From Protonemura montana (taxonomy: Eukaryota; Arthropoda; Insecta; Plecoptera; Nemouridae): a stretch of 64,000 nucleotides of DNA. Location: positions 8,154,570 to 8,218,569 of the forward strand of contig OX387602.1 in assembly GCA_947568835.1 (NCBI GenBank). Reading direction: 5' to 3'. The notes below the pieces were generated by a model that saw only the letters and a list, made by a program, of their open reading frames with translations, made no database searches and had not been told where the DNA came from. Positions within the stretch are counted from its first letter, which is position 1; each line of letters opens with the position of its first letter. The position numbers were made by a program, and so were the translations under genes. This document shows, in pieces, positions 37,312 through 49,849 of the stretch.

Positions 37312-40300
37312 CTGAAAATAAAGCACTGTTGCTCATCCAATAGTTTACCCCTAAATGTGTTCGTCATATTATTTGTCACTGTCAATTTAACGATACATTT
37401 TAAAAAATCGATATTGAAACAAAAAAACATTTTAGGTACCTTTTTACTTATTTATCAGACTTAACAAATTAAAAATATGCTCCATATGTTTCAGTTTCCA
37501 GCAGCAATGCATTGAGTAATAGTTTTTCTACCCACAGAAAAGTACATTGTTATTCGCCGCACTATGCACCCAATGATTCTGCTAGAAACACTCATTAGGG
37601 AATAGTACGTTTACATTTTACACCATTGAAGAACCGACGTTACAAAATGCAGCGTTGAAAACATTGAGCTAAAATAGTGCGGAAATAGTACGATACCTTC
37701 GCTTTATAATTCCCCGATATTACAAAAACCGCAGCAAGTCCATACAAACTATGCACACCATATCCAGCAACGTTACCCACAAGCTTGAACTCTCTAACAA
37801 AGCCGGCGCTGCATTTACCTGCAATCAATCAGAATGCTGCAGGTGAATAGCAGCAACCACGATCCACTTTCCAAGCAGTTGGGCTCAAAGCACGCAGAAG
37901 TATTGCAGATAAATGAACTGGAATATTCCCAATATGTGCATGTTCACACTTCACAATTCCCGGGCCGTGCACGCTAAAATACCTCAGTGTCTATCAATCA
38001 CTCTTTCAACTTTAACGCCTCAAATAACTTCCCACGGCTTTTTCCCCCATGCACACATTTTTTGTCTGCTTCGCGGGAATTTCTTTTCGATTTTCCCTCG
38101 ATTCTGTCGTACATTAAACAAAGTCTAGCCACTATAAGTTTGCAGTCTCGTCTCGAACATTTGTCTTTATTCGCTTGATAGTTTTCCCGCAGTTTTCCAC
38201 ATATTGGCGACCAATTTCGTGATCGCACGACGTAACGAGATTGAAGGTTTGCTGTCGGAGAATAAACTGCCGACGGCGTCGTAGTTTTAGTGCCTAATTT
38301 CAGGCGCCACTGCCAGGGCGTCGTCTGGGCGACGGTACGACTTTAGCCACTGGAGACAGAATACCGCAACAAGGAAAATTTTGTCAATTGGTGACACTAA
38401 TCAGCTTATTAAAAAAGTGTGTCACAGAAACATGACATGAGTTAGATCGTTGAACCAACGGTCGAACCTTTTTAATATTGTTAAAGTAATACGTCATCAA
38501 AAAATTGTTGGGAGTGATGTCAAAGGAACCTCAAAAAAGCGTACCATCGTCATTGGGATGTAAGCTTTGTTGTCTGGCGGTGAACGCGGAATTTCAAGGC
38601 CATTTCTCAGGGACAAACTTCAGCGACCAACACAGCGTCCAGTGACAGCAGCTTTGTATTGTACTAACTGAATAATTCCAGCTAGTTTCCAGCGTGAACG
38701 AAATCCTCTTTTATGAAACGATAATGGAATAGAGGACAGAATGCAGAGCGAGCACCGTAAATATGTTGACGCAACTATCTACCTACTCAACAGAGACTCA
38801 TAATCCGAGTTTTATGGTTGAATTCTTTTAAGCTGCAATACCAAATCTATTGCGCTTGAACAAGTTCATGTAAAATTGTGAAACTACATCCAATTACTAC
38901 GCTCATAGAATGATGGCATGAAGTATAAAGAAAAGTCTAGTTAGTAGAAAAAACGCTTCCATGCCATAGTATATGACTAACATGTCAGCAGATTTTTGTA
39001 AAGAACTATCTCTGCAATGACAGATGTATAGAAACAGCTTTATTATTAAAGAAAGCATTATTCTTTTCCCATATGAAGCAAAACTGGTAGTGAGATCAAT
39101 TCCTTTATTGCAATCCCTTTGTGTCAGTTCTTCATTCTTTGAGAACGCGAGATGGGGTCTGCTAATGTCGTCGGTTCTGGACTCGAGTCCACTGCTCTGG
39201 TATTGTGTTAGGATTGTCAGTCGTGCGTGAGAGCTGCGAAGGAGAAGAATGAGACCTACGCTTACTATTCTTCGCTGGAGCGAAGTGCCGAGACAATCCC
39301 TTGATGTGTAATTTGGTCATTATTTCACCCCACTTTTGGGCAATAATGGAATCATGGGATGGCTGCCTCTCATAAGCCAATTTCGGGAATCTACGTACCC
39401 GGAAAAAACGAATCTTTGGCGTTCAATTGAAAGACATTTTTCACTGGGCTTTATTTCGCTGTCATAGCTGTCGCAGCGCAACGAAAACATTTTTTTTTGG
39501 TAATTCCATCAAGATTACAGAAAATGCTCGTTCTACAACGAGATGATATTTTTCTGAACTTGCAGCAAAGTAATTAGTAACTTCTTTTGATTGAATTTCC
39601 CGAAAAAAAAAACTCTTTATGCCAGCTCCTTATAAATTCGACGCATAATGATGTCAATTCAATGAAACTAATAGAGATTTCTGCTTCTGCCTCAATTTCC
39701 ACCAAAAACTTCTGAATTCTAAAACTAAATACATGACAGAACAATTCCTATAGGACCATTTTATACAGACGCTCTTTCATCCCCTCTTTCAATTTGTGTG
39801 TCCCATTCATTTGGGAGGCTTGATTCTGTATCTGAAGAGCAACCAAGACAAAGCAAGCCTCTTCCCTCATCTTTGCTCTGCTTTGCCATTCATTCCTTTC
39901 CACTCCACACAGTCTCTCAATCTCCTTCATCTTCCCTCCAAGGTCTTTGTTTCTTGATTTTGAGCCTCCCATTGTCATCTAGTAATGCATTAGCACGGCT
40001 CAGTACCACGTTCCATACGCCGCTTCTGTTATCTCTGCTGGAACTGACACATATCGGGTGACGAGCTCACTTGTTCCTAATCTATGCAATCAAGGTTCGA
40101 TAAAACACCTGGTCGTCTAGCAAGAATGCGATCGGCGATGCAGTGTAGGGTTCCCGTGGACAGAAGTAAGCACTTGAAACAGATGCTCCACTGCAACTGC
40201 AGTAAAGAGAGCTGTGAACGTTACAAAGGAAACTTTGTACGAAGGCACACATTGTTAAAGCTTGGGATGCTTTGCTGACCTAGTTAAGCGTTGACTTTGA

Positions 40301-43073
40301 AAGTATGCTTTAGTTCCTGGTTTAATAGCCGTATCGTTAAAAGCTGTCTCACCGATTACGTGCCATCAGTTTGGTAGCAGCAAATCACTTCAAACTAACA
40401 CAGCACAGTGCGAGAATCTCTCGGCTTCGGAGATTTTCTCGTACTACCTGACGCAGTGTTTCACGTGATGTTACTTATTTATTTAAACACTTTGATTGAA
40501 AATATAAAGCCCTGTGACTAACACAATTAAACCAAACAATGTAAATTCCAATAGTTTGTGGCTTCGTCGAGTAATATATGTTCATTGATTTCCAACTTCT
40601 TTATTGCTCCATCCAATTAACTAAAACGTGCGAAAGTAAATATACTTAAATATGTATTACAAATGCGTAGATTAAATTTGGAAACATAATACGCAGTGAA
40701 ATTACGTTAGCAACTTTGGTATTATTCTTCCAATTTTAAAAATGCGTTAGCTTGATTATTTAATTTCTCGTGAGGCCCGCGAGCGCGATCGGTCGGTCGC
40801 GGCGCCATCTGCCAGCGATGGTTTAACTTAGTTTTCCGACTTAGGTCTTGTGCGCATGCAAGCTGGAAAATATGTCGATCCAGCAGGGGGCGACTGTTAC
40901 CTCCTCTCGAGTTTCCCAAAGTTGCCGACAGACAGTGCTACTCGTTCAACAGCATCGTAGGCTTACATAAAAGTTGTAATAGTTTTTTTGTTTCTTTGGA
41001 CACAGACTAAACGTGGAAAAGCTTTTAATTTTCATCTGGCGTCCCCATGTTTCTCTTTGATGACTAGTGAAAAATAAACGAGACATATCCAAGTTACAAG
41101 CATTGCAGTTACGCGACGACTTTATATTTACAATAGACAAAAAGGAAATAAATTCATTTGACCAAAATGCAAACATAATTTGCTAAAAGCTTTAAAATGC
41201 ATGGCGTACTAACTCCCATGTTGACACGAGCGTTGTGTTTTGTTTAGAAAAGGAGGACGCACGTTCTCCAATATGCATACTAAATCAGGCACTGACTCTA
41301 AACTATAAGCAACTTTTGTAATTAATCGACGGGCGTGTTTACACTAATCCAAAAAGCGTTCCAGGGATAAATTGCACGTGACGCGGCAGTGGAGTGTGAT
41401 TGTGCCTGACTCGAAGAGTTCAGTGATTTCGGTGATTTCGGATGCACATCCGTTTGGCAATGGAGTTTTTGCAGTGGCGGCCAGAAACAGAGCAAACAGC
41501 CGATAAAGACAACCGCGAATGTGTAAAGTATCGTTTAAATTATGTATGGTACTGCTATAAACTGTTTAAAAGAGCGATGTAGCATAGCATAGCACTCGTT
41601 GCGTCCGTGCGTCTAGCAATTTGGTTGTTATGTGACAGGACACTGCTCTATGTATGTATCCTAGACTAAAGTCTGACAGCACTAGGGTTTCCTTAAAAAT
41701 AAAACATAACACAAAATGAAATTTTAATTCTGAAACATGAACCTTCCGAGGTCTGAGTGCCTCGTGTTCACAACATGTCCCCGTGCTCTTGGCAATACGC
41801 CACTGGCCCTCGTAAACTTGTCGCATTAATAACACACCACTGTGACTAATTGCTCGGCGTCGTTGCACTTTGCCCGGTGCATTACTGCAGCTCGGTCGGT
41901 CGCCTCGGCAGCGTCCTCGAAGTGGGTTACGCCAGCTCTGGTATTAGCGACGCTGTACGACGACGCCTCGAGAAACTTGTAGCAAATTGATCTGGACGTC
42001 CGCGCCAGACGGCACAGCCAGCCTCCGTAATTTCGTGAGCAGCAAACTTTGTGATAAAATTTCCTTTCGTTGGGAACCCACCCCGGGTTGCTGTACAGAG
42101 ACGAGTCGAGGCCGGCGAAACTTTCGACGTATCGCGAGGTTTATTTCTCTAAAACGTCAGTAACAGAAACAATTATAGAAAATCTATTGCGCGCGAGATA
42201 TTATTTTTGATAAATGGCTCCATGAACCATTACTGAAAATGCTGTGTCAAACTTTTTTGTTTCATCTCCATGTGTAATCCAATTAATTTAAAATCATTCG
42301 CGGCCGTTTCAAGCCATGGATGTGGTGCAATAAACTTATTTTTTATTTTTTTTATTAATATGTAAATACCTTTTATATTTACGACAGGTTACAGCACTAC
42401 AGCATGACCCCAGGTGTACTCACTACTAAAGCACTACCTTTGAGTAAATATTATACATCATTCAGAAGACACTTAAACGTTCCAATTTAGGCGTGTCTTA
42501 TTCATATGTCCCTCGTTATTTAAAGTTAGCACAGCTCACCTGCTTACCGGCTTTTTTAATAAGGAAAGTTGACTAAGTGTTACTTAAGAGTACAGAGGCG
42601 TCTCTATAGCGTCGGCGTCGCGACTTTGGAGCTTCTTTTGCCCCAACCAAACCAACCAGAACACCGCGACTGGCAACGCTAACTTCTATGTAATCAAAGT
42701 CAAAGTGCACTTGTCTACATTTACTGCAGTTGATGGAACACAATTATAGGAAGGAAGCAGGAAGCACTTTAGCACAAGTTTGAATTTTCTTGTAGCCGTT
42801 CAATTTGCAGAGACCTTAAATGAATTGGTAATTTTTGCTCTGTGTCTTGAAGTAGTTCCGATTAATGTCCAGTTGAGATGTAATTATGTCGTTTTCTCAT
42901 CGTTTAAATGAAAAAAGGTGTCATAGAATGAGATGTGTAGAATATATATAAATGGTATTCGTTTGCAAGGGTGATTAAAAAATTATTGGCGATAACTGCA
43001 TTGAGAAACTCGTGAGCTGGCGGTTGAATCATTTGAACATATTTTCTTATAACCTAAGATATTTTAATTTCAG
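37312..43073. other. Long non-coding stretch
   Basis: No gene is supported over 5.8 kb. CAGTGGCG words at about 41473 and (inverted) 41800 resemble the ends of the 34659-35201 element but agree for only 8 bp and lack a target duplication. A CpG-rich patch spans about 41870-42120. Minus frame 41566-41868 (100 codons) has no domain. Confidence 0.5.
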
Positions 43074-43100
43074 ACAATTTAAGACTTTCCACTCCTAGCC

Positions 43101-43326
43101 ATGGATTGCAACAAAATGCAAATCTTTTTCTTCCGTAAGTTTTAATTTAGTTTAGATATAATTAATCAAATAAATCGACAAACAATCGAGAAAATACCTG
43201 CAAATAGTATTGAACGCAGCGCTCAGATCAAAAGCTGGCGCCTCCACTTTCAATGTTTCCCTTCTTCTTTCGACAGTTTCTAACACAGGCTTTTTAAAAT
43301 TAACCTCAAACTTGCTGCTGAAATAA
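43101..43326 (+). CDS. Candidate two-exon small-peptide gene (27 residues)
   Basis: Exon 1 (43074-43134) follows a T-rich acceptor ending TTTCAG. It contains CCATGG at 43101 and a second ATG in a strong AACAAAATG context at 43116, and ends at a GTAAGT donor (43135). Exon 2 starts after CCCTTCTTCTTTCGACAG (43276), a strong acceptor. Joined in phase 1 it continues for 15 codons to TAA at 43324, overlapped by an AATAAA polyadenylation word (43322-43327). The product would begin MDCNKMQIFFF or MQIFFF, then LSNTGFLKLTSNLLLK. The intron is 142 nt, and a copy of the recurrent motif lies inside it on the other strand. Length is below any family I know. A spliced non-coding RNA is an equal possibility. 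Confidence 0.25.
43209..43247 (-). repeat. Recurrent GGNGCC / GCTGCNTTC motif, degenerate copy
   Basis: The minus strand reads GTGGAGGCGCCAGC, then CTGAGCGCTGCGTTCA. It shares the two-part layout of the copies at 43496 and 48058, but in translation needs a frame shift between the parts. It lies 250 bp from the better copy at 43496-43540 in the same orientation. Confidence 0.35.
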
Positions 43327-43495
43327 AAAATACGCCCTTAGTGTGAGAACCATTTGAATCTTGAATGTAGTAAGCACATTTAGTTAAATTCCTCTTCTTT
43401 CGTGTTTTTTTATTATTATTTTTTTACTTTGCAAAATTTTAAAGGATTTAAGATATTAAGTTAAAATCCATTAAAAAAAAGTAGCCGATTTCTTT

Positions 43496-43540
43496 ACCCC
43501 TGAACGCAGCCCGCAGAACTTCTAGTCTGGCACTTCCACT
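43496..43540 (-). repeat. Recurrent motif copy reading as ARLEVLRAAFRG
   Basis: The minus strand reads TGGAAGTGCCAG, then GTTCTGCGGGCTGCGTTCAG and GGG. The second part matches the copies at 48090 and 48241 at nearly every base. In frame it encodes SGSARLEVLRAAFRGK. It is preceded by TTATTTCAG and followed by GGGGTAAAG, so it also resembles a small exon. Family identity is unknown. Confidence 0.5.
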
Positions 43541-46500
43541 GAAATAATATTAGTTCTTTCAGAGATAAAATCGATGGATTACCACGACTATTCCAAAAAC
43601 CATTTAAAATAATGTCTAAAACATGTTCACGACACAGTTCTTCGCGATGCTTTCTGAAAACTATTTGTTTTATCCGCTTTTCAGGCTATTATAGAGCGTA
43701 GACAGATATTTCACGATGCTGTACCATGCATGCTCATTGCATGTTACATGGATGCTATCTGTGCTACATATTTTAGTATCAGGAAAACTGGAAAAGTTTT
43801 TGAGTGCAAAAATGAAATATTATAAAAGAAGAGAGGATTTTAGTTATATTTATTGGTTGGCATGAGACTTATGTTTAGATAGCTGTAGGTAGGGACTAGT
43901 TACTACGCGGAAGCATAAAACATGCTTTCGTGCTATTACACCGAACGTTAATGGTGTAATTATAATGATGTACGGATTGCAGCTTGCTCCATTATAAAAA
44001 TATTTCTCAAAAACAAAAAAACTGACTTGTCATCTCACAGCTCTGACAAGGCAAAAAGCTATTCATACACAAGCACTTTTATTTATCCTGTGTAAAACAA
44101 ATTAAATTGTATTTTCATTACAGAAAAATGTATGAAGAAACGTAGCATACAATTTCCATAACATAGTTTAAAAAAGGTCAACGAAATGCAATTTTGTTTA
44201 TATATCAAAACAAATTCCATACAGACGGCGGCTAAGAAGCAGTGCCTGTCGGGCGCACGGTGCAAGCTTGTCTAAATGGTGTGGGTGCCTACTTAGTCGA
44301 TGAAGTCGTTATTATTAAGATAATGGATGTATCGTGCAAGGGATACATAATTCGAACATTATCGAGCCGGTACGAAATTACAGTCGTAAACATTTAACGG
44401 CGACCTCTTGGCGTCACTGTTTTATATGCTAGCGCCTGATTTGCACGATAACTCGAAGCGATATGGTGTGGGTGTAGCATCCCTCTAGTCCTTGTGCGAG
44501 GCTGGCAAAGTAAATCACATTGAAATTAATCCGCTGGGTCGGGCAGGAGTCAAGTGAATCGAAATGCGTTAATAAGTACGACATTTGAATCATTCATATA
44601 GCTCGCAATATTCGCTTCCTCCCTCTTCTCTCTTGCCTCTCACAGCATTGCTAAGACCAACTAGCCTCTCGTTTTATGACGCGAAATTTATAATCGTGGT
44701 TTTGTGGAAAAAAATGTACCTAGTTAAATTTGGAGCGAGGTTAGCATAGACATAAAAATGTTTCACCGCTAATCTAGCGCGTCAATTTAAGTATATTTGG
44801 ACACTTATACTCTCATTTTTCCCACCCAAGCTGTCAAAACAAAGCCCTCGACTGGATACCCTTTTAGGCTCAATAAGGCTTGATAGGTTCCACTTATTGA
44901 CGAAACGTCTCATTTAATCAAAAACGGTGTTCAATACTGACCTAGGCGAACGTAAAAAAGCCATGTGACACGTTTGATAAATGATGTAGACCTTTTTCTA
45001 GACGTCAAAGGTTTTGACTTTTGTATCGCCCCGTACCGGAAAACATGAAACCACACTTTGGCCGCGATGTTCACGGGGAAAAACGCGATTCTTCGTACAA
45101 GAGCTGCCGGCTACGTCACAATTACTCACTCCCTCCTTTCTCCACTCCAGCAATACCCAGGCTCAAAACGCCCCAACTGTCATCGATTTGGACGACAAAG
45201 AGCTACATTAGATTCGGTATTGAATTTCCGAAATTAAAAATGAATACGTCTGACTCGAACTACACAACTTCCAGTGGCTGAAAAACAACTCGTCGGGAAA
45301 CCGAGAATTTATTTTCCCAAACTTTCATTAAAAAGAGAGTAATAATTTATGAGGGCTGACATTGATGGAATGTGGCTAATGAGTGCTAATTTCTACCAGA
45401 ATGTGGTAATGGTTACTGGCACTCGCTAACTGCACAAAATTCCTATTGGAAATAGACGACATGGGGGAGGGGGGCGCTGTTGAGTAAACCTTCTCCTCCC
45501 CTTTATTCACCGCCACGCAAGCTCATCAATGAAGCGTCGAGGTGGCATTACGCAATCCCCACACACAATATTGCGTGACTTCTCCAACCCTACTCCCTTC
45601 GACACGCATTAGAACGCCATAAAAACAATTTCATATCAACAGCAAAGGTCTTATTCGAGCAAGCCACAAAGATGAACTCTATCTACCTACTTGCTGGCAC
45701 GGAAGAACTGAATGAGATGGTAAAATAAACGTGTATGTGTTGTATGGTATTCTCGTCGTTCTCACACCGCCATGCTTTAGTGTGCCATTAATTACGATTG
45801 TAAACGTCTGCCATTAATCCTCCCCCACCGGACGGGCCGTATTCCCTTCAATTCACGAACATACGACACGTCACAGGCTCTTGAAACCCGCTAAGGTGCC
45901 ACCTATCATTTTAACTACTGTCGGTAATAATAAATCGAGTGCTGGTCGCTTTAGAGCGTTTCTGAATAAAATATCTGTCGATTATTTACGTATTAATGTT
46001 TCAGGGCTTAATGCCTGATGAGTGCTTGTGTCCCACGAAGTATTGATTCGACCGTTAGTCTGATTGTTATTCCATGGATTATGTCTGACAATAGACGAAA
46101 GGTAGGGAAAAGTCGATGAGTTTTGTTTGTTGTGGTGCAGAGCCCAACCAGTTTCAGAGTGCAGATAAGTTCGGAAGATTCGTTAGTTCTTGAGCTGAAA
46201 GTACAACTTTTTTGATCGCAAGGATTGCAAGGATTCCCTCTCTTCGCAATATCACTCCAAGATAGAATATCTGCCGGGTACAACACTTTGATTAAGTTCA
46301 ATAAAAATTCGTACTCGTTCGCCGAGTATTGTTGTTCTTCCACGAAGAAACTAATTAAAACTTGTGTCTTCTCATGCATACAGAAGATATCGGCGCAATA
46401 TTCTTTCCCTCTATATTTCTCTATCAGATTCCTCCTCCTACCGCAACTCCAGAACTCCTCGTTTCCCTTCCAACTCCTTCCTTTCTCGGTCTGTTCTCCG

Positions 46501-47242
46501 ACTGGAGATGGAGGTTCGCCCAGCCACCGTTCGCGTAACTAGGAGATATGGCTAAATGTCTTCTGGCAATGCGGTAATTTCGTGGTTGTCTTGAAAAGTT
46601 CATTTCATACGTGTGGGAATGTTATTACTTTCTCGTGAGAACGATGAATTGCATTTTCCTTCAGGCGATCGATCGCACGATAGACTAATTAATTAGCTAG
46701 CGTCTAATATACGAGAATCATGATCAATAATACGAATATAATGAAATTTAAATCTCCCAGCGTGTGGGGGAGAGGGTCGCTCCTTTCAGCAGGGATTTAT
46801 TATTTCAGCCATAAAGCTAATTAAACTCGGAATCGTTTCCCCGTCGTTTGAAATTCTCTCCGTTTTTCCACTTTATGAGAGGACTCTTAGTTTACCAACG
46901 GAGAAATTTATCGGTCGCAGAGCCTATATAGATATAAACTAGAATAACTAATATATATATATGCGTATTGCATACGCAATAATGTAAGTTCGCCAGTAAA
47001 TTACTTTATCAATTTGAATGTATAAACTTTGCCGTGGAATGGTAGGGCCCTCGGCGCCGAGCTATGTATGTATACAGAAAGTTGAAACACACCAACGGGA
47101 ATTTAAGAACGTGGCATTTTCTTAAGCACACATATTTTGTGTACCACACAGCAGGGGACACAGGGGATCGCCCGTACATGGACACAGATGCTCCTACCGA
47201 GCACAACCCTAACCTACATCGAGTATTCCCACCAACGACTGT
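43541..47242. other. Non-coding stretch
   Basis: No gene is supported. A TA run at 46949-46962 is followed by a near-perfect palindrome, TGCGTAT (46962-46968) with ATACGCA (46972-46978). The 123-codon minus frame 46008-46379 has no domain. Confidence 0.5.
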
Positions 47243-47262
47243 CCCCCCCCCCCCCCCCCCCC
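47243..47262. repeat. 20-nt poly-C run
   Basis: Twenty uninterrupted C residues, matching in length the 20-G run at 24472. Confidence 0.9.
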
Positions 47263-47315
47263 TCGCCACCTCGCCGTCTTAGGCCCAAGGTGTAAGACGC
47301 CGCGCAGTCTATACA

Positions 47316-47348
47316 ACACACACACACACAGACACACACACACACACA
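47316..47348. repeat. CA dinucleotide microsatellite
   Basis: About sixteen AC/CA units with one G interruption at 47331. Confidence 0.9.
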
Positions 47349-47389
47349 GCCAAAGTGACGTCAGAATAGGCATTGATCCAGCGCCGTCG

Positions 47390-47600
47390 AGTCGGTGTTA
47401 GGTGTTTGGCCGACCGCGCCTTTTGCGCCACCGCACCCCACCGCCGGGGTCAGCGCTGCCAAAAATGTGCGCCGCCAACGCCAAAACCATGATGCGGCCA
47501 ACGCGGCCAACGCCACCAACGCTGCCCCCAACAAGCAGGCTAGGCTGGCGTCACCCTCCCACGACATGTCACCTCTGAGCTCTCTACGTGCGTCTCGTGG
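47390..47600. other. CpG-rich block with GCCAAC repeats
   Basis: Degenerate GCCAAC/GCCACC hexamers at about 47480-47540 keep frames open on both strands. The minus frame 47361-47660 would give an alanine/leucine-rich hydrophobic segment, and the plus frame an Ala/Asn repeat. Both are explained by the hexamer, so I do not call a gene. A similar GCCAACGCTGC cluster is at about 52990-53020. Confidence 0.35.
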
Positions 47601-48057
47601 TACATTATTTACATTTGGCGCCGCGCAGTGTGGGTTTTGTGCATCTAACTTACAATTCAAATGAACTCGAAGATGGATTGGTTCTATTTGTCAAGAATAA
47701 AACTGTCGAGAGTGTTGAGTAAGTGTTATATGGTTGAGTTGGCGGTGGGAATCAAGATGGCGAGATCGTGGGTAGTTTTTCAGGCGGTGGAAAATTTAGA
47801 TGACCATTGTGAAAATTCTTAACTACTTCCAGTTGATAGTGTCCTTTTATGTCACCTTTTTAACCGGACATTAAAATTGTTTCTCAAAATGGATATAAGG
47901 CGAAACTCTTCAGATAATTGTGCATTACTTATTGATAGATTAAAACGTATTTTAGTTTCAAGTGATTCACATTCTTTTGCAAAATAATAATATTACAAAC
48001 TTTTCAAAAACGCTTTCGAAAAAGCTTATAAAGCCTGAAATGTTTTGGGAGAATTTT

Positions 48058-48120
48058 GGTGGAGGTGCCAAGTTGAACTATGAATTTGCTCTGCAGGCTG
48101 CTTTCAGGGGAAGACATATT
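48058..48120 (+). repeat. Recurrent motif copy reading as GGGAKL / FALQAAFRG
   Basis: The plus strand reads GGTGGAGGTGCCAAG, then CTCTGCAGGCTGCTTTCAGG and GG. In one frame it encodes FGGGAKLNYEFALQAAFRG, inside a longer open stretch (47962-48156) that is otherwise unremarkable. Against the copy at 48228 the shared part differs mainly at third codon positions. Confidence 0.5.
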
Positions 48121-48227
48121 TTGGTATATACTAGGCCTTTCATAAATTTGTATTGACACTTGTTTATATATTCTGGTGGTTTTGTCACTAAGCACAATAA
48201 AATATGCGAGTACCACTGCAAATAAAT

Positions 48228-48264
48228 CAGTTGACCAATTTGCTCTGCGGGCTGCATTCAGGGG
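48228..48264 (+). repeat. Recurrent motif copy reading as FALRAAFRG
   Basis: The plus strand reads AGTTGACCAATTTGCTCTGC, then GGGCTGCATTCAGGGG, encoding VDQFALRAAFRGYA before a stop. It lies about 150 bp downstream of the copy at 48058 in the same orientation and shares the AGTTGA upstream word with it. The GGAGGTGCC part is not present here. Confidence 0.5.
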
Positions 48265-49849
48265 CTACGCGACTAGTTGATTATAAAATGTCGATAGGGG
48301 ACGAGATCTCACCACTTCTCTTAATTGCAGCCCCTATATCCACTACTACAGATCATCGTCGAATAATTATCTTGCTCTACGATGACAATTCAATTCGATG
48401 ACCACATAGCCATTCTATGCTGCAGTGGGTATAACATTTGTTCATGCAATCCGATCGCCAGCTTTTTAGCGTAAGCTGCAACCCACTTTAGTCTCTTTAT
48501 GCCCACTCGTACACAATTAATCACATTGAAATCATATTACATAACAATGACACGACAGAATTATTTATTTTTCAAAGCGTATGTCCGGCCATCACAAGCG
48601 GTGGAATGTGGCGCGCCTTTATCGCTCGTTCTGCTTTTTAGAGTCGTTTTCGAACATGCCCGTTGCTCCAGATAGCTCTAAACAAATGCGATTATCCTCG
48701 CGCCGAGCACGAGCTAGCCTCCATATTTCACCGACGGGCGATGTGGGGCATATCCGCACGCTTCAAACCTTTGTGGTGACATTTCCCCGACGGTCCCTAA
48801 TGAGTATGACAAAAGTCATGGCGGTCCCGAACAACCAACTCCACACTCGCGTACAGCCAACTGAGCATTAAACCGCGACCCCATTTTGTTCGTTCGCCCG
48901 AGCCAAATGTCTCATTATTTCATTACGACAAAGCAATGCTCTCCCTTTATTGGGACATTGATTTAGAGCATTACTGGGGTAGGGAAGTGCAAGTTTTACG
49001 ACTATCTACCGGTGGAATTATGTGTGTACTAGCGTTTCCCCGCAGGTTTTCATCCGTAAGCCTTTCAGCCTCGACCGCGCCAAAGTTAATATCGTAATTG
49101 ACCGTGCGCGAGCGTGCGAACCACCCTCCTGTAATCTTTCTATAGGGTAACCTGTAAGCTCACTCTCCGTGGTCGCCGCGTTTGTGTGCCTGCCCTTGCC
49201 CGGCGCCTCCACGGATCACTGACCCGACTTAGCGGTTCGCGTTGATGGTAAACCCCTCGCCGGAAACCTTGCGGTATTGTTCTACATCTTACAAGATCTT
49301 GCGGGATTTGGCAGGATCTTGCGGGATACGAACTTGAGCTCTTGTACGTTCCAGTGAGATTACGGTTGGGATGTTTTGGCAGGTCTTGTCTACATTATCG
49401 CTTCGATAGGTGATGATTTTACAGCGACCTCGAAACAGAACACATAGAGAAATATTTCTTGACAGCAGTGGCTGTATTTCTGTCAAGTTTTGATATCTAA
49501 CAATCTTATAAATGTCACCAGACTTAAGTCAATTTGAAGATTTCTAACGTGACTTTTAACGTGACCCAGTTTTCTAATTCTAAGCCCTTTCGTCCGTATC
49601 AAGTATTTCTCATCAATCCTATTCAGGTTGTTAAGCTATTGAGGCCAATCAGTTAAGAGTGAATGGCCAAAGCAATTGGGTATCTGCCGAGTATAAATCT
49701 CACAAACAGACGGGTTGTTCTAAAGTGACGCGTTTGTCTTCCAAACACTTCGATGTTCATGCCTCAGTGTAAGCATGTTTGAGTAAATGTTGAGACCACT
49801 TGCCGCTTCTCGGATGCGGGCTCCTGAGCAGGTACCGCAGAGAGAGATC
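48265..49849. other. Non-coding stretch
   Basis: No gene is supported. Two 14-nt RGATCTTGCGGGAT units, 20 bp apart, lie at 49294-49307 and 49314-49327. Frames such as 48581-48871 (+, 96 codons) lack domains and splice support. Confidence 0.5.

Noticed and set aside
41473-41810. Second CAGTGGCG inverted pair suggesting another TIR element
   Set aside because: Only 8 bp agree between the ends and there is no target duplication.
47361-47660. Minus frame with an apparent transmembrane helix
   Set aside because: The hydrophobic run is produced by GCCAAC-type hexamer repeats that also keep the opposite strand open.
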